A stretch of DNA of 64,000 bases from Desulfovibrio sp. JC010 (GTDB lineage: Bacteria; Desulfobacterota; Desulfovibrionia; Desulfovibrionales; Desulfovibrionaceae): NCBI RefSeq assembly GCF_010470675.1, contig NZ_VOIQ01000006.1, forward strand, positions 61,331 to 125,330. Direction: 5' to 3'. Position numbers and translations under genes: made by a program. The notes beneath the pieces are model-generated. The model made no database searches, had not been told where the DNA came from, and saw only the letters and a list, made by a program, of their open reading frames with translations. Positions 45,173 to 53,682 of the stretch are shown here, in pieces. The number at the start of each line of letters is the position of its first letter. Positions within the stretch are counted from its first letter, which is position 1.

Positions 45173-46048
45173 TTGAGCTGCAACAATCGTTTATCTCCCC
45201 TCTTTATAGCCGAGGTATCCAGCAACCATGATTGCGATCTCGGCCGCTGTTACAAATTCATCGATACCGCCGCGCGCATAGGCTGCGGAGCGGTAAAATT
45301 CCAGCTGTTCAGGATAGACGAACTCTTTGCCCCGGAAATTCTGGAGCGCAGCGAAGACCACCGCAACCGGGTTCGCTGGGAGCTGCCGGAATCATTCATC
45401 CAGCCCATTGCCGAACGCTGCAGAAAACAGAACGTACTCTTCGGATGCACCCCGTTTTACCTTGATGCAGTTAAAATTCTGGCCCCGCAGGTGGACTTTT
45501 TCAAAATAGCCTCTTACGAACTGCTCTGGACCGAACTGCTTGAATCCTGCGCTGCCAGCGGCAAGCCTGTAGTGCTTTCCACCGGAATGGCCGATATGAA
45601 TGAGATAGGGGCGGCTGTGGAGACCCTGCGCAAGGCAGGCTGCGCAGACCTGACCCTGCTGCACTGCGTATCCGGCTATCCGGCCCCGGTGGAGCAGGCC
45701 AATCTCGCGGCCATAGAAACCATGCGCAGGGAATTCAAATGCAAAATAGGCTGGTCTGATCATACTGTAAGCGAAGGTGTGGTCCAGCGGGCAGTGCATA
45801 AATACGATGCCCAGACAGTTGAACTGCATCTCGATCTGGACGAAAACGGGCCGGAATACGATTTCGGGCATTGCTGGCTGCCGCACCAGCTGGAAAGAAT
45901 GATCGCCAATACCCGGCTGGGCGTGAACGCCGACGGCAACGGAATCAAAGCCCCTACGGAGGCAGAACTGCCGGACCGGGAATGGCGGGCAGATCCGAAG
46001 GACGGATTAAGACCCTTAAAATCAACAAGAAACACATGGAAGCCTTAA
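45173..46048 (+). CDS. NeuB/PseI-family synthase lacking the C-terminal SAF domain
   Basis: A 291-residue PEP-condensing TIM barrel: FIAEVSSNHDCDLGRCYKFIDTAA, VKFQLFRIDELF, FFKIASYELLW, VVLSTGMADMNEI, LLHCVSGYPAP and IGWSDHTVSEGV all match NeuB/PseI/LegI. It stops about 50-60 residues short of those enzymes and has no antifreeze-like (SAF) domain, which in NeuB helps form the active site across the dimer. The usual EKHFTLD-type segment reads ELHLDLDENGPEYDF. It should still bind PEP and a sugar but may use a different acceptor. TTG start at 45173 because TGA blocks upstream extension. First gene of a 13-gene operon. Confidence 0.82.
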   Translation: MSCNNRLSPLFIAEVSSNHDCDLGRCYKFIDTAARIGCGAVKFQLFRIDELFAPEILERSEDHRNRVRWELPESFIQPIAERCRKQNVLFGCTPFYLDAVKILAPQVDFFKIASYELLWTELLESCAASGKPVVLSTGMADMNEIGAAVETLRKAGCADLTLLHCVSGYPAPVEQANLAAIETMRREFKCKIGWSDHTVSEGVVQRAVHKYDAQTVELHLDLDENGPEYDFGHCWLPHQLERMIANTRLGVNADGNGIKAPTEAELPDREWRADPKDGLRPLKSTRNTWKP

Positions 46049-46052
46049 GTAA

Positions 46053-47582
46053 ATGGCCAGTGCCGACGGTAAAATAAAAACTATTTCTGAACTTGCAGAA
46101 ATCTCTGAAAAGTTGCGTGAAAGCGGCAAACGGATCGTACTCTGCCACGGCGTGTTCGACCTGCTGCATATCGGGCATATCCGCTATTTCAATCAGGCCA
46201 AGGAGCACGGCGATGTGCTCATGGTTACCCTGACCCCTGATCATTACGTAGACAAAGGCCCGGACCGCCCGGCCTTCACTGAAATCCTGCGTGCCGAAGC
46301 TCTGGCTTCACTGGGCGAGACCGACTATGTAGCCATCAACGAATGGGCCACTGCCGAGGAGACTTTGCGGGCCATCCGTCCCCATGTCTACGCCAAGGGC
46401 GACGAATTCAAAGACATCGACAACGACCCGCTGGGCAAGATCGGTAAGGAAGCTGATGTGGTCCGTGAGATCGAGGCTGAACTGGTCTTCACTTCGGACA
46501 TTGTCTACAGCTCCTCCAACCTGATCAACCGCTACCTGAACCGCAACAGCGAAGAATTGGACGAATACCTGAAGATGTTTCGCAAACGCTACCAGTTGGA
46601 CGACCTGCTCGATCATCTGGATCGCATGCAGGACCTGAAAGTTCTGGTCGTCGGCGACACCATCCTTGATGAATACCAGATCGCTTCCACTCTCGGAAAA
46701 TCCTCCAAGGACCCAATTCTGGCCCTCAAGTACCAGTCCCGTGAACTTTACGCCGGGGGCGCACTGGCCGTGGCCAACCATGTGGCCAATTTTGCAGGGG
46801 AAGTGACCCTGCTTACCATGCTCGGTGAACACGAGCGGTACGAAGATTTCATCCGTGAAAAACTGGACCCGAAAATCAAACCACATTTTTTCACCCGTCC
46901 CAAGGGGCCGACCACTCTCAAACGCAGATTCATTGACAGCTATTCATTGAACAAGGTCATGGAAATCTACGTCATGGATGACAGCCCGCTGCCGGAGAGT
47001 CTGGAACAGGATATCTGCGCCGGACTGGACGAAATTATTTCCGAGTACGACATGGTATTGACTGCGGATTTCGGGCACGGATTGATCAGCCCTGCGCTGG
47101 TGGAACTGCTGACAGAAAAGGCCCCCTATCTTGCGGTGAATACACAGGCCAATGCCGGGAACCGCGGTTTCAACACCATCGGCAAATATCCGCGCATGGA
47201 CTTTTTCTCGCTGGCCGAACACGAACTGCGTCTTGAAACCCGCGACCAGCTCAATGAACTGCGCCCCCTGCTTATCGAGACCGGAAACCGTCTGAAAGCA
47301 AACATTTGTCTGGTCACCCAAGGCAGCCGGGGCTGTTCGCTGTACAATCCGGCCAGCGAATTTGTGCGTATCCCCTCCTTCCAGTCCAATGTTGTGGACC
47401 GGGTCGGTGCCGGGGACGCGCTTTTCTCCATTGCGGCCATGTCCGCCTGCATGGGGCTGCATGAAGAACTGGTCGGTTTTCTGGGCAATATTGCCGGATC
47501 ACTGGCCGTGCAGATCATGGGCAATGACCGGGCAATCGACAAACAATCCATGCGTAAATACATAACCGCGACCATGAAATAA
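46053..47582 (+). CDS. Bifunctional nucleotidyltransferase/PfkB kinase with HldE domains in swapped order
   Basis: A 509-residue protein. Residues about 25-165 form a cytidylyltransferase-fold domain (GVFDLLHIGHIRYFNQAKEHGD with the HIGH motif). Residues about 190-500 form a PfkB sugar kinase (VVGDTILDEYQIA; AGGALAVANHVA; DRVGAGDALFSIAA with the catalytic Asp). HldE of E. coli has the kinase first and the adenylyltransferase second; here the order is reversed. It probably phosphorylates and nucleotidylates a heptose-like sugar made by the SIS isomerase encoded 1 kb downstream. Four bases after the previous stop, with weak ribosome site, so coupling is likely. Confidence 0.87.
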   Translation: MASADGKIKTISELAEISEKLRESGKRIVLCHGVFDLLHIGHIRYFNQAKEHGDVLMVTLTPDHYVDKGPDRPAFTEILRAEALASLGETDYVAINEWATAEETLRAIRPHVYAKGDEFKDIDNDPLGKIGKEADVVREIEAELVFTSDIVYSSSNLINRYLNRNSEELDEYLKMFRKRYQLDDLLDHLDRMQDLKVLVVGDTILDEYQIASTLGKSSKDPILALKYQSRELYAGGALAVANHVANFAGEVTLLTMLGEHERYEDFIREKLDPKIKPHFFTRPKGPTTLKRRFIDSYSLNKVMEIYVMDDSPLPESLEQDICAGLDEIISEYDMVLTADFGHGLISPALVELLTEKAPYLAVNTQANAGNRGFNTIGKYPRMDFFSLAEHELRLETRDQLNELRPLLIETGNRLKANICLVTQGSRGCSLYNPASEFVRIPSFQSNVVDRVGAGDALFSIAAMSACMGLHEELVGFLGNIAGSLAVQIMGNDRAIDKQSMRKYITATMK

Positions 47583-47583
47583 T

Positions 47584-48561
47584 ATGAGCAGCAGATACCG
47601 CCAATTCGACCGCAGCAGACTTCAACTGCGCCCCATAGCAGAACGGGAGAGCCTGCTTGATACCGGGATTATTAAAACCCCGGAACCTTGCACAGAGATT
47701 CATCCGTCCCTTGAAATTATCGCCGAAGAGCTCGCTTTGGCACGGGATAAAGGCAAGGCACGCATACTCATGATCGGGGCGCACGTAATCCGCTCCGGGG
47801 TACAACGCTACCTTTTCGAACTCATGGAAACGGGGTTGATCAGCTGCATCGCGGTCAACGGGGCCTGCGCCATCCACGACTTTGAATTCGCGCTCTGCGG
47901 GCAGACCACCGAATCAGTGGCAAAATACATTTCCAGTGGACAATTCGGCCTCTGGCAGGAAACCGGACTGCTCAACGATATCATTTCTCAAGGCAATGCA
48001 CAGGGGCTGGGTTTCGGAGAAGCCGTAGGCAGATATATCTGCGAACAGAAACTTCCCCATGCAGAGGCCAGCCTTTTCGCCAAGGGATATGAACTTGGTA
48101 TCCCGGTGACCGTGCATGCCGGAATCGGTTATGATATCATCCATGAGCACCCGAACTGCAACGGAGCAGCCATCGGCGAGGCCAGCTACCGCGATTTCCT
48201 GATCTTCTGCGACCGGATGGAAGAGCTTGAGCAGGGGGTGGTCATGAATTTCGGCAGTGCGATCATGGCACCGGAAATCTATCTCAAAGCGTTAGCCATG
48301 GTCCGCAATGCCTCTTCCAATCCGATCTGCGATTTCACCACCCTCGTCTGCGACCTGCACGATCTGCCGGAAGACATCAACTGCGAAGCCCCGAAAAACG
48401 ACGCCCGCTACTATTTCAGGCCGTGGAAAACCATGCTGGCCCGCACTGTTGCCGACGGCGGCAGGAGCTTTTATGTGCGGGGATTTCACGAACAGACCAT
48501 CCCCCAACTCTGGACCGCAGCCGTAAAACTTCAAGCACGGGATAAAAACCTTGTGGAATAA
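47584..48561 (+). CDS. Deoxyhypusine-synthase-like NAD-binding protein
   Basis: A 325-residue protein that I place tentatively in the deoxyhypusine/homospermidine synthase fold: MIGAHVIRSGVQRYLFELMETGLISCIAVNGACAIHDFE resembles the NAD-binding stretch of those enzymes, and VTVHAGIGYDIIHEHPN and NFGSAIMAPEIYLKAL occupy comparable places. The region expected to hold the catalytic Lys of deoxyhypusine synthase is not recognisable. Bacteria lack eIF5A, so a different substrate is implied, possibly a sugar or amine in the glycan pathway. Starts two bases after the previous stop; overlaps the next gene by 11 bases. Confidence 0.55.
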   Translation: MSSRYRQFDRSRLQLRPIAERESLLDTGIIKTPEPCTEIHPSLEIIAEELALARDKGKARILMIGAHVIRSGVQRYLFELMETGLISCIAVNGACAIHDFEFALCGQTTESVAKYISSGQFGLWQETGLLNDIISQGNAQGLGFGEAVGRYICEQKLPHAEASLFAKGYELGIPVTVHAGIGYDIIHEHPNCNGAAIGEASYRDFLIFCDRMEELEQGVVMNFGSAIMAPEIYLKALAMVRNASSNPICDFTTLVCDLHDLPEDINCEAPKNDARYYFRPWKTMLARTVADGGRSFYVRGFHEQTIPQLWTAAVKLQARDKNLVE

Positions 48562-49117
48562 ACACACCCAGAATTTACAAACCTGTCTCAGTTCCATCGA
48601 AGTCAGCGGCAACGACTGCTGTCCCGACGGTTGCGATGAAGCTTTTTCCGTCTGGAAGGGAATGACCGAAGAGCTGCGCAAGCAGGGGAAAATCATCTAC
48701 CTCATCGGCAACGGGGCCAGTGCCTCCATGGCCAGCCATTTTTCCGCCGACCTTGCCAAAAATGCCCACGTTCACACTCAGGTTTTCACTGATCTGGCCC
48801 TGATCACCGCCCTTGCCAACGACATTTCATATGATCAGGTCTTTGTTGAGCCGCTCAAACGCAGACTGACCGCGGACGATATGCTGGTAGCCATCAGCAG
48901 TTCCGGCAACTCACCGAACGTTGTAAATGCCTGCAGCCTTGCCGCTGACACCGGAGCCTCGGTAATCACCCTGAGTGCCATGTCCGCGGAAAACAAGCTG
49001 CGTTCCATGGGCGACATAAATTTCTGGCTGCCCGCTGAAACCTACGGCATGGCTGAAACCGGGCATGCCTGCATCCTGCACTACTGGATGGATTCAGTGT
49101 CCTTTCCCCCTGCATAA
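48551..49117 (+). CDS. SIS-domain phosphosugar isomerase (GmhA-like)
   Basis: A 188-residue protein with the SIS fold: LIGNGASASMASHFSADLAKN near 55 and VAISSSGNSPNVVNACSLA near 118 are the phosphosugar-binding loops of sedoheptulose-7-phosphate isomerase GmhA. GmhA makes D-glycero-D-manno-heptose 7-phosphate from sedoheptulose 7-phosphate; sedoheptulose 7-phosphate is also a transketolase product. TTG start at 48551 inside the previous gene; this start is weakly supported. The neighbouring kinase/nucleotidyltransferase fits a heptose route. Confidence 0.8.
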   Translation: MWNKHTQNLQTCLSSIEVSGNDCCPDGCDEAFSVWKGMTEELRKQGKIIYLIGNGASASMASHFSADLAKNAHVHTQVFTDLALITALANDISYDQVFVEPLKRRLTADDMLVAISSSGNSPNVVNACSLAADTGASVITLSAMSAENKLRSMGDINFWLPAETYGMAETGHACILHYWMDSVSFPPA

Positions 49118-49126
49118 GGAACATGT

Positions 49127-50197
49127 ATGAGCGATAATTTACGCATTGATTCCCACAAACTGCACCTGCACCCGGAGCGGGTGGCCCACTGGCTGGCTGG
49201 TGAAAATATCTATCCGCTGTACATGGAACTGAGTCCCGCCGGATCCTGCAACCACCGCTGCAAATTCTGCGGGCTGGACTTTGCCGGATACAAGCCCGAT
49301 TTTCTGGACACGGAAATCATGACTGAAAGGCTTGCCGAAATGGGGAAGCTGGGAGTCAAAAGCATCATGTATGCCGGGGAAGGTGAACCCCTGCTCCACA
49401 AGGACATGGCCCGGATTATCCAAACCACCAAAGCCAGCGGCATTGACACGGCACTGACCAGTAATGCAGTGCTGCTTAACGGGAAAACCGCAGCCGAAAT
49501 CCTGCCCTGCACCAGTTGGATTAAAGTCAGCCTGAATGCCGGAACCCCGGGAACCTATGGCCACATCCACGGCACGCAAGAAGAAGATTTCCAGCGTGTG
49601 CTCAAGAATCTGGAAAACGCCGCCGACATCCGTGAAAAACAGAACTCCGGCTGTACACTCGGCGTGCAACTGGTACTGCTGCCTGAAAATGAAGATGAAG
49701 TGGAGAACCTTGCCGGACTGGCCCGCGATGCGGGCATGGATTATCTGGTGGTCAAGCCCTACTCACATCACCCGCAATCCATCTGTACTGAATACAAAGA
49801 CATAAACTATACGGACTGCAGTGAACTTGAAGAGCGGCTGCAAAGCTACAAGACGGACAGCTTCAACGTGATTTTCCGCAGCGCAACCATGAAAATATGG
49901 GACGGACAGAAACGCGACTACAAGTGCTGTAATGCCTTGCCGTTCTGGTCATACATTGATGCAAAAGGAAATGTATGGGGGTGCAGCATCTACCTCAATG
50001 AAGATAATTTCCTATACGGAAATATTCATGAAAGCAGTTTTGAAGAAATCTGGACCGGACCAAAGCGGACAGCTTCGCTCAAATGGTGTGCTGAAAATCT
50101 TGACCCCACCACCTGCCGCGTAAACTGCCGCATGGATAAGATCAACGCCTATCTCTGGGAGCTTAAGAATCCCGGTGATCATGTAAATTTTATTTAA
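49127..50197 (+). CDS. Radical SAM protein with SPASM-type C-terminal region, 1
   Basis: A 356-residue protein. The [4Fe-4S]/SAM motif CNHRCKFCGLDF lies near residue 41, followed by AGEGEPLLHKDM (GGE-like motif). The C-terminal part has cysteines near GYIDAKGNVWGCSIYL and in DPTTCRVNCRMDK, consistent with an auxiliary cluster of SPASM or twitch type. Such enzymes catalyse radical oxidations, epimerisations or C-C/C-S bond formation. In this operon a sugar substrate is likelier than a peptide since no precursor peptide gene is seen. AAGGA ribosome site. Confidence 0.83.
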   Translation: MSDNLRIDSHKLHLHPERVAHWLAGENIYPLYMELSPAGSCNHRCKFCGLDFAGYKPDFLDTEIMTERLAEMGKLGVKSIMYAGEGEPLLHKDMARIIQTTKASGIDTALTSNAVLLNGKTAAEILPCTSWIKVSLNAGTPGTYGHIHGTQEEDFQRVLKNLENAADIREKQNSGCTLGVQLVLLPENEDEVENLAGLARDAGMDYLVVKPYSHHPQSICTEYKDINYTDCSELEERLQSYKTDSFNVIFRSATMKIWDGQKRDYKCCNALPFWSYIDAKGNVWGCSIYLNEDNFLYGNIHESSFEEIWTGPKRTASLKWCAENLDPTTCRVNCRMDKINAYLWELKNPGDHVNFI

Positions 50198-50200
50198 GGC

Positions 50201-50282
50201 AGGGAGTTGATGCGCTTCGCGCTTTTGATATTTAATTTCGCCTCCGGCGGGCAAAGGGGATAATCCCCTCTGCACTCCCTAA
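50201..50282 (+). repeat. Second-type intergenic repeat, copy F
   Basis: Bounded by the inverted repeat AGGGAGT (50201-50207) and ACTCCCT (50274-50280). Inside are the GCGC-TTC-GCGC stem, TTTCGCCTCCGGCGGG and a perfect AGGGGA-TAA-TCCCCT hairpin. Homologous in reverse orientation to copy E. Interrupts the 45-59 kb operon between the first radical SAM gene and the HAD gene, three bases after a stop. Confidence 0.82.
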
Positions 50283-50296
50283 TAGGGGTTTGGGTT

Positions 50297-50923
50297 ATGC
50301 TAATCGGAATTGACCTTGATAATACAATTATCTGTTATGACAATTCGTTGCATGGAATTGCCGTGGAACGTGGTTTGATTTCCAGTGATCTGCCGAAGGA
50401 GAAACGGGTAATCCGTGATCAGATCCGCGCCGTCCACGACGATATTGAATGGCAGAAATTACAGATAGCTATTTACGGCACCCACATGGAGCAGGCGGAA
50501 TTGATGCCGGGAGCCCGGGATTTTCTGCTGCAACTGAAAAACCAGGGGATTAAATTCCAGATTGTCAGCCACAAGACCCGCTACCCTAATTACGGGGACA
50601 GCAAAGTTGATCTGCACGTAGCGGCAAGAGCCTTTTTAAAACGCCACAATTTTTTCTCGGAATCAGGGCTGGGGTTAAATGAAAATGACGTCTTTTTTCT
50701 GCCCACACGGTCAAAAAAGATAAAGACTATCCGCCAGCTGAAACACAATATTTTCATCGATGACCTGAAAGAACTTTATCTCGAAGCAGATTTTCCGCAA
50801 CAGGTCACCAAGATACTTTTTTCCTCAGAGCAGGAAGTGGAGATTCCCGGTGTGATCGTCCTGCCTGACTTCACCAAAATCAGCGAATTTGTATTCAAGG
50901 GGATTGCGGATGGCAGATTCTGA
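50297..50923 (+). CDS. HAD-superfamily hydrolase-like protein
   Basis: A 208-residue HAD protein. Motif I is DLDNTI at residues 6-11 with both Asp, motif II is the SHKTR Ser near 96, and the late FIDDLKELY supplies the acidic motif IV. A 45-residue cap sits between motifs I and II. It could be the phosphatase that removes a phosphate between kinase and nucleotidyltransfer steps, as GmhB does, but it is not a GmhB sequence. Overlaps the next gene by 14 bases. Confidence 0.78.
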   Translation: MLIGIDLDNTIICYDNSLHGIAVERGLISSDLPKEKRVIRDQIRAVHDDIEWQKLQIAIYGTHMEQAELMPGARDFLLQLKNQGIKFQIVSHKTRYPNYGDSKVDLHVAARAFLKRHNFFSESGLGLNENDVFFLPTRSKKIKTIRQLKHNIFIDDLKELYLEADFPQQVTKILFSSEQEVEIPGVIVLPDFTKISEFVFKGIADGRF

Positions 50924-51941
50924 TCCCGGAGAGCTGGTCCGCTCCCTGAGCGGAGAACTTCCGGTTAAGGTTGCCCCCATCCGAGCCGGACGAAACAGCC
51001 GGGTCTTTCGCGTTGATTGCGAATCGGGCAAATCCCTGCTGGCTAAATTCTACCTTCAGCCCACTGCGGACGGACGCAGCAGGTTGAAACAGGAATGGGA
51101 CGCTATCATATTCATGACCGGGTCCGGCATGGGCAAGATTCCTTCTCCTCTGGGATTTGATGAATCCCTTCAGGGCGCAATATTTTCTTTTATTCCCGGA
51201 CCCCCTGTTGAAAACGGGACAGATCAGGACGTCCGGGAAATAGTCTCATTTCTCGCCAGCCTGAAAGATATTTCCATGCTCCCGGAAGCGACCCAGATAC
51301 CCCGTGCAGCCGAAGCCTGCTTTTCGCCTGCGGAACTGGTTGATAATATCAAAAATAGACTAGCGCGACTGCAAGCTCTGCCCGCAGAAAACCGAATCTA
51401 CAAGCGTATGCATTCATTTCTGGATGATAGGTTTTTTCCGGAATTTGATAGGTGCATCGGCATTGCAAAGCAACATTTCCCCGGAGAATTATGGCATGAG
51501 CAGCTGAAAAAAAATTTCAGAACGCTCAGCCCGTCAGATTTCGGTTTTCATAATGCGTTGCGAACTGAAAGCGGACTCGCTTTTGTTGATTTCGAATATT
51601 TCGGCTGGGATGATCCGGTTAAAGCTGCTGCGGACTTCCTGCTCCACCCGGCCATGGATTTGGGTGCGCAACAGATGGCTGTTTTCTTTGCGGGCATGAA
51701 AAACACCTTTAAATCTGATCAGAACTTCACCCGGCGTTTTAAAACCTACCTGCCCCTGTTCCGTTTGAAATGGTGTATGATCCTGCTTAACGAATTCATA
51801 AACCAGCACCTTGAACGCCGAGAATTTGCCCGTGGCAACGTCGGCAAACGTGAAGAGTTGCAGACGCAGCAACTTGAAAAAGCTGAAATTTTCCTTAATA
51901 AAGATTTACAGATACTAAGCGCATTAAATTTACAGAATTAA
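50910..51941 (+). CDS. Aminoglycoside-phosphotransferase-like kinase
   Basis: A 343-residue protein with an APH/choline-kinase-like fold. The N lobe contains AGRNSRVFRVDC and LLAKFYL with the ATP Lys. The catalytic loop reads LSPSDFGFHNAL near 210, with Asp and Asn conserved but Ser in place of the usual His, and the metal Asp lies in LAFVDFEYFGWDDP. Probably phosphorylates a sugar or small molecule. Start at ATG 50910, inside the HAD gene, rather than at 50889. HAD and kinase genes overlapping like this suggest opposing or consecutive phosphate steps. Confidence 0.75.
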   Translation: MADSDPGELVRSLSGELPVKVAPIRAGRNSRVFRVDCESGKSLLAKFYLQPTADGRSRLKQEWDAIIFMTGSGMGKIPSPLGFDESLQGAIFSFIPGPPVENGTDQDVREIVSFLASLKDISMLPEATQIPRAAEACFSPAELVDNIKNRLARLQALPAENRIYKRMHSFLDDRFFPEFDRCIGIAKQHFPGELWHEQLKKNFRTLSPSDFGFHNALRTESGLAFVDFEYFGWDDPVKAAADFLLHPAMDLGAQQMAVFFAGMKNTFKSDQNFTRRFKTYLPLFRLKWCMILLNEFINQHLERREFARGNVGKREELQTQQLEKAEIFLNKDLQILSALNLQN

Positions 51942-51958
51942 TATAGCGGAGAAATAAA

Positions 51959-52765
51959 TTGGACCAGCGTTCTAAGCAGCTCAGAAAAAAAATCGTGGAC
52001 GTGCTCCACCATGCCGGGCGGGGCCATGTCGGGCCGTCCATGTCTCTGGTGGAAATGTTGCGCGTTCTTTATGATTCGGTTTTAAAATATGATCCCGCCA
52101 ACCCGCTTCTGCCTGAGCGGGACCGCTTCATTCTCAGCAAGGGACACGGCTGTCTGGCCCTGTACGTGCTGCTGGCGGAAAAGGGATTCATCAGTGAAAA
52201 AGAGTTGTTCAGTTTCTGTTCCTTTGAAGGACTCGTAGGCGGGCATCCCACCACCAAAACTCCGGGAGTGGAGTTTGCCACCGGAAGCCTCGGACATGGT
52301 TTACCTTTTGCGGTGGGCGTTGCTGCTGCACTTAAAATCGACAATTCGGCAAGCCGTGTTTTTACTGTACTCGGCGACGGGGAATGCGGAGAAGGTTCAG
52401 TCTGGGAAGCAGCCATGAGCGCGGCCCGCCAAAAACTCTCCAACCTGACCGCCATTGTGGATTACAACAAGCTGCAATCCTACGGTCCCACTGAAGATAT
52501 CTCCGGACTGGAACCTTTTGCCGACAAATGGGAAGCTTTCGGATTTGCTGTACGTGAGGTTGACGGACACGATGTCCCGGAACTGAAAAATGCTTTCGCG
52601 GACCTTCCTTTTGAAAAAGACAAACCGTCAGTCATTATCTGTCATACCGTTAAGGGCAAGGGCATACCTGCCGCAGAAAACAATCCCACCTGGCACCACA
52701 AAACAAAGATGTCAGCAGAAGATCACGCCATGATTATTAAGGGCATCGAGGATTACCATGCGTAA
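51959..52765 (+). CDS. Transketolase-like N-terminal subunit, pair 2
   Basis: A 268-residue half-transketolase with AGRGHVGPSMSLVEM near 20, SKGHGCLALY near 60, GSLGHGLPFAVGVA near 108 and the thiamine diphosphate motif GDGECGEGSVWEA...VDYNKLQSYG. Compared with pair 1 it has GHVGPS in place of GHPGGS. TTG start after GCGGAG; 18 bases after the kinase gene. Overlaps its partner gene by eight bases. Second split transketolase in the window, clearly diverged from the first. Confidence 0.87.
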   Translation: MDQRSKQLRKKIVDVLHHAGRGHVGPSMSLVEMLRVLYDSVLKYDPANPLLPERDRFILSKGHGCLALYVLLAEKGFISEKELFSFCSFEGLVGGHPTTKTPGVEFATGSLGHGLPFAVGVAAALKIDNSASRVFTVLGDGECGEGSVWEAAMSAARQKLSNLTAIVDYNKLQSYGPTEDISGLEPFADKWEAFGFAVREVDGHDVPELKNAFADLPFEKDKPSVIICHTVKGKGIPAAENNPTWHHKTKMSAEDHAMIIKGIEDYHA

Positions 52766-53678
52766 AGCTTGTCTGGAACAGGTCTACCAACTGGCAAAAA
52801 AAGATGAACGGGTAGTTTTTATCGGCTCGGATCTCGGTGCGGGTACCCTCTCTCATTTTCAGGAAGAGATGCCGGAACGTTTCTTCATGGAAGGCATTGC
52901 CGAAGCACACGCTGTGGGCATGGGCTGCGGGCTGGCTCATGAGGGTAAGGTGGTCTACATTAATACCATCCAAAGTTTTCTGACCAGACGCTGCTATGAA
53001 CAGTTGCTGCTCGATGCCTGCCTGCACAACCTCAATGTGCGATTCATCGGAAACGGCGGAGGACTGGTTTACGCCCCGCTGGGGCCCACACACTGGGCCA
53101 CCGAAGATATTTCCATCCTGCGGGTCATCCCCAACCTGACCGTACTTTCCCCGGCAGATGCCAAGGAAATGAATCGGCTCATGCCGCACACCCTCGATCA
53201 TCAGGGACCGATTTTCATACGCCTTGCCAAAGGCTACGACCCCATTGTCACCGAAGAAAAATCTTTCGAATTCGGTAAGGCATACTCCTATCGCGAAGGC
53301 AAAGACGTGCTGCTCATGGGCTGCGGGGTCATGCTGGGAATTATGAAACAGGCTGGAGATCTGCTGGCCGCGCAAGGAATAGAAGCCTCAATACTGCATC
53401 TGCCGACCATCAAACCGCTGGACTCCGAAGCCATAGTCTCCAAAGCGCGGGAAACACGGGCGGTAATCACCGTAGAAGAAAACACCGTGCTCGGCGGACT
53501 CGGCAGCGCAGTGGCGGAAATCCTCGCTGAAGCCTGCCTGCCCAACCCGCTGCGCATGAAACGGATCGGGCTGCCGGATTCCTTCAGCGAAAACTACGGC
53601 TCTCAATTGCAGCACTTCGCCCATAACGGGCTGACCGCTGAAAATATTGTTGTAGAAACAAAAAAACTTTTAAAATAA
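52758..53678 (+). CDS. Transketolase-like C-terminal subunit, pair 2
   Basis: A 306-residue C-terminal half with EGIAEAHAVGMGCGLAHEGK near 47, where the catalytic Glu is kept but the following residue is Ala instead of the usual Gln, then ILRVIPNLTVLSPAD and VITVEENTVLGGLGSAVAEI. It must pair with the 51959 product. The altered motif and lack of the GPDG-type loop of pair 1 (here GNGGGLVYAPLGPTHWATED) suggest a different substrate. Confidence 0.87.
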   Translation: MRKACLEQVYQLAKKDERVVFIGSDLGAGTLSHFQEEMPERFFMEGIAEAHAVGMGCGLAHEGKVVYINTIQSFLTRRCYEQLLLDACLHNLNVRFIGNGGGLVYAPLGPTHWATEDISILRVIPNLTVLSPADAKEMNRLMPHTLDHQGPIFIRLAKGYDPIVTEEKSFEFGKAYSYREGKDVLLMGCGVMLGIMKQAGDLLAAQGIEASILHLPTIKPLDSEAIVSKARETRAVITVEENTVLGGLGSAVAEILAEACLPNPLRMKRIGLPDSFSENYGSQLQHFAHNGLTAENIVVETKKLLK

Positions 53679-53682
53679 AATT

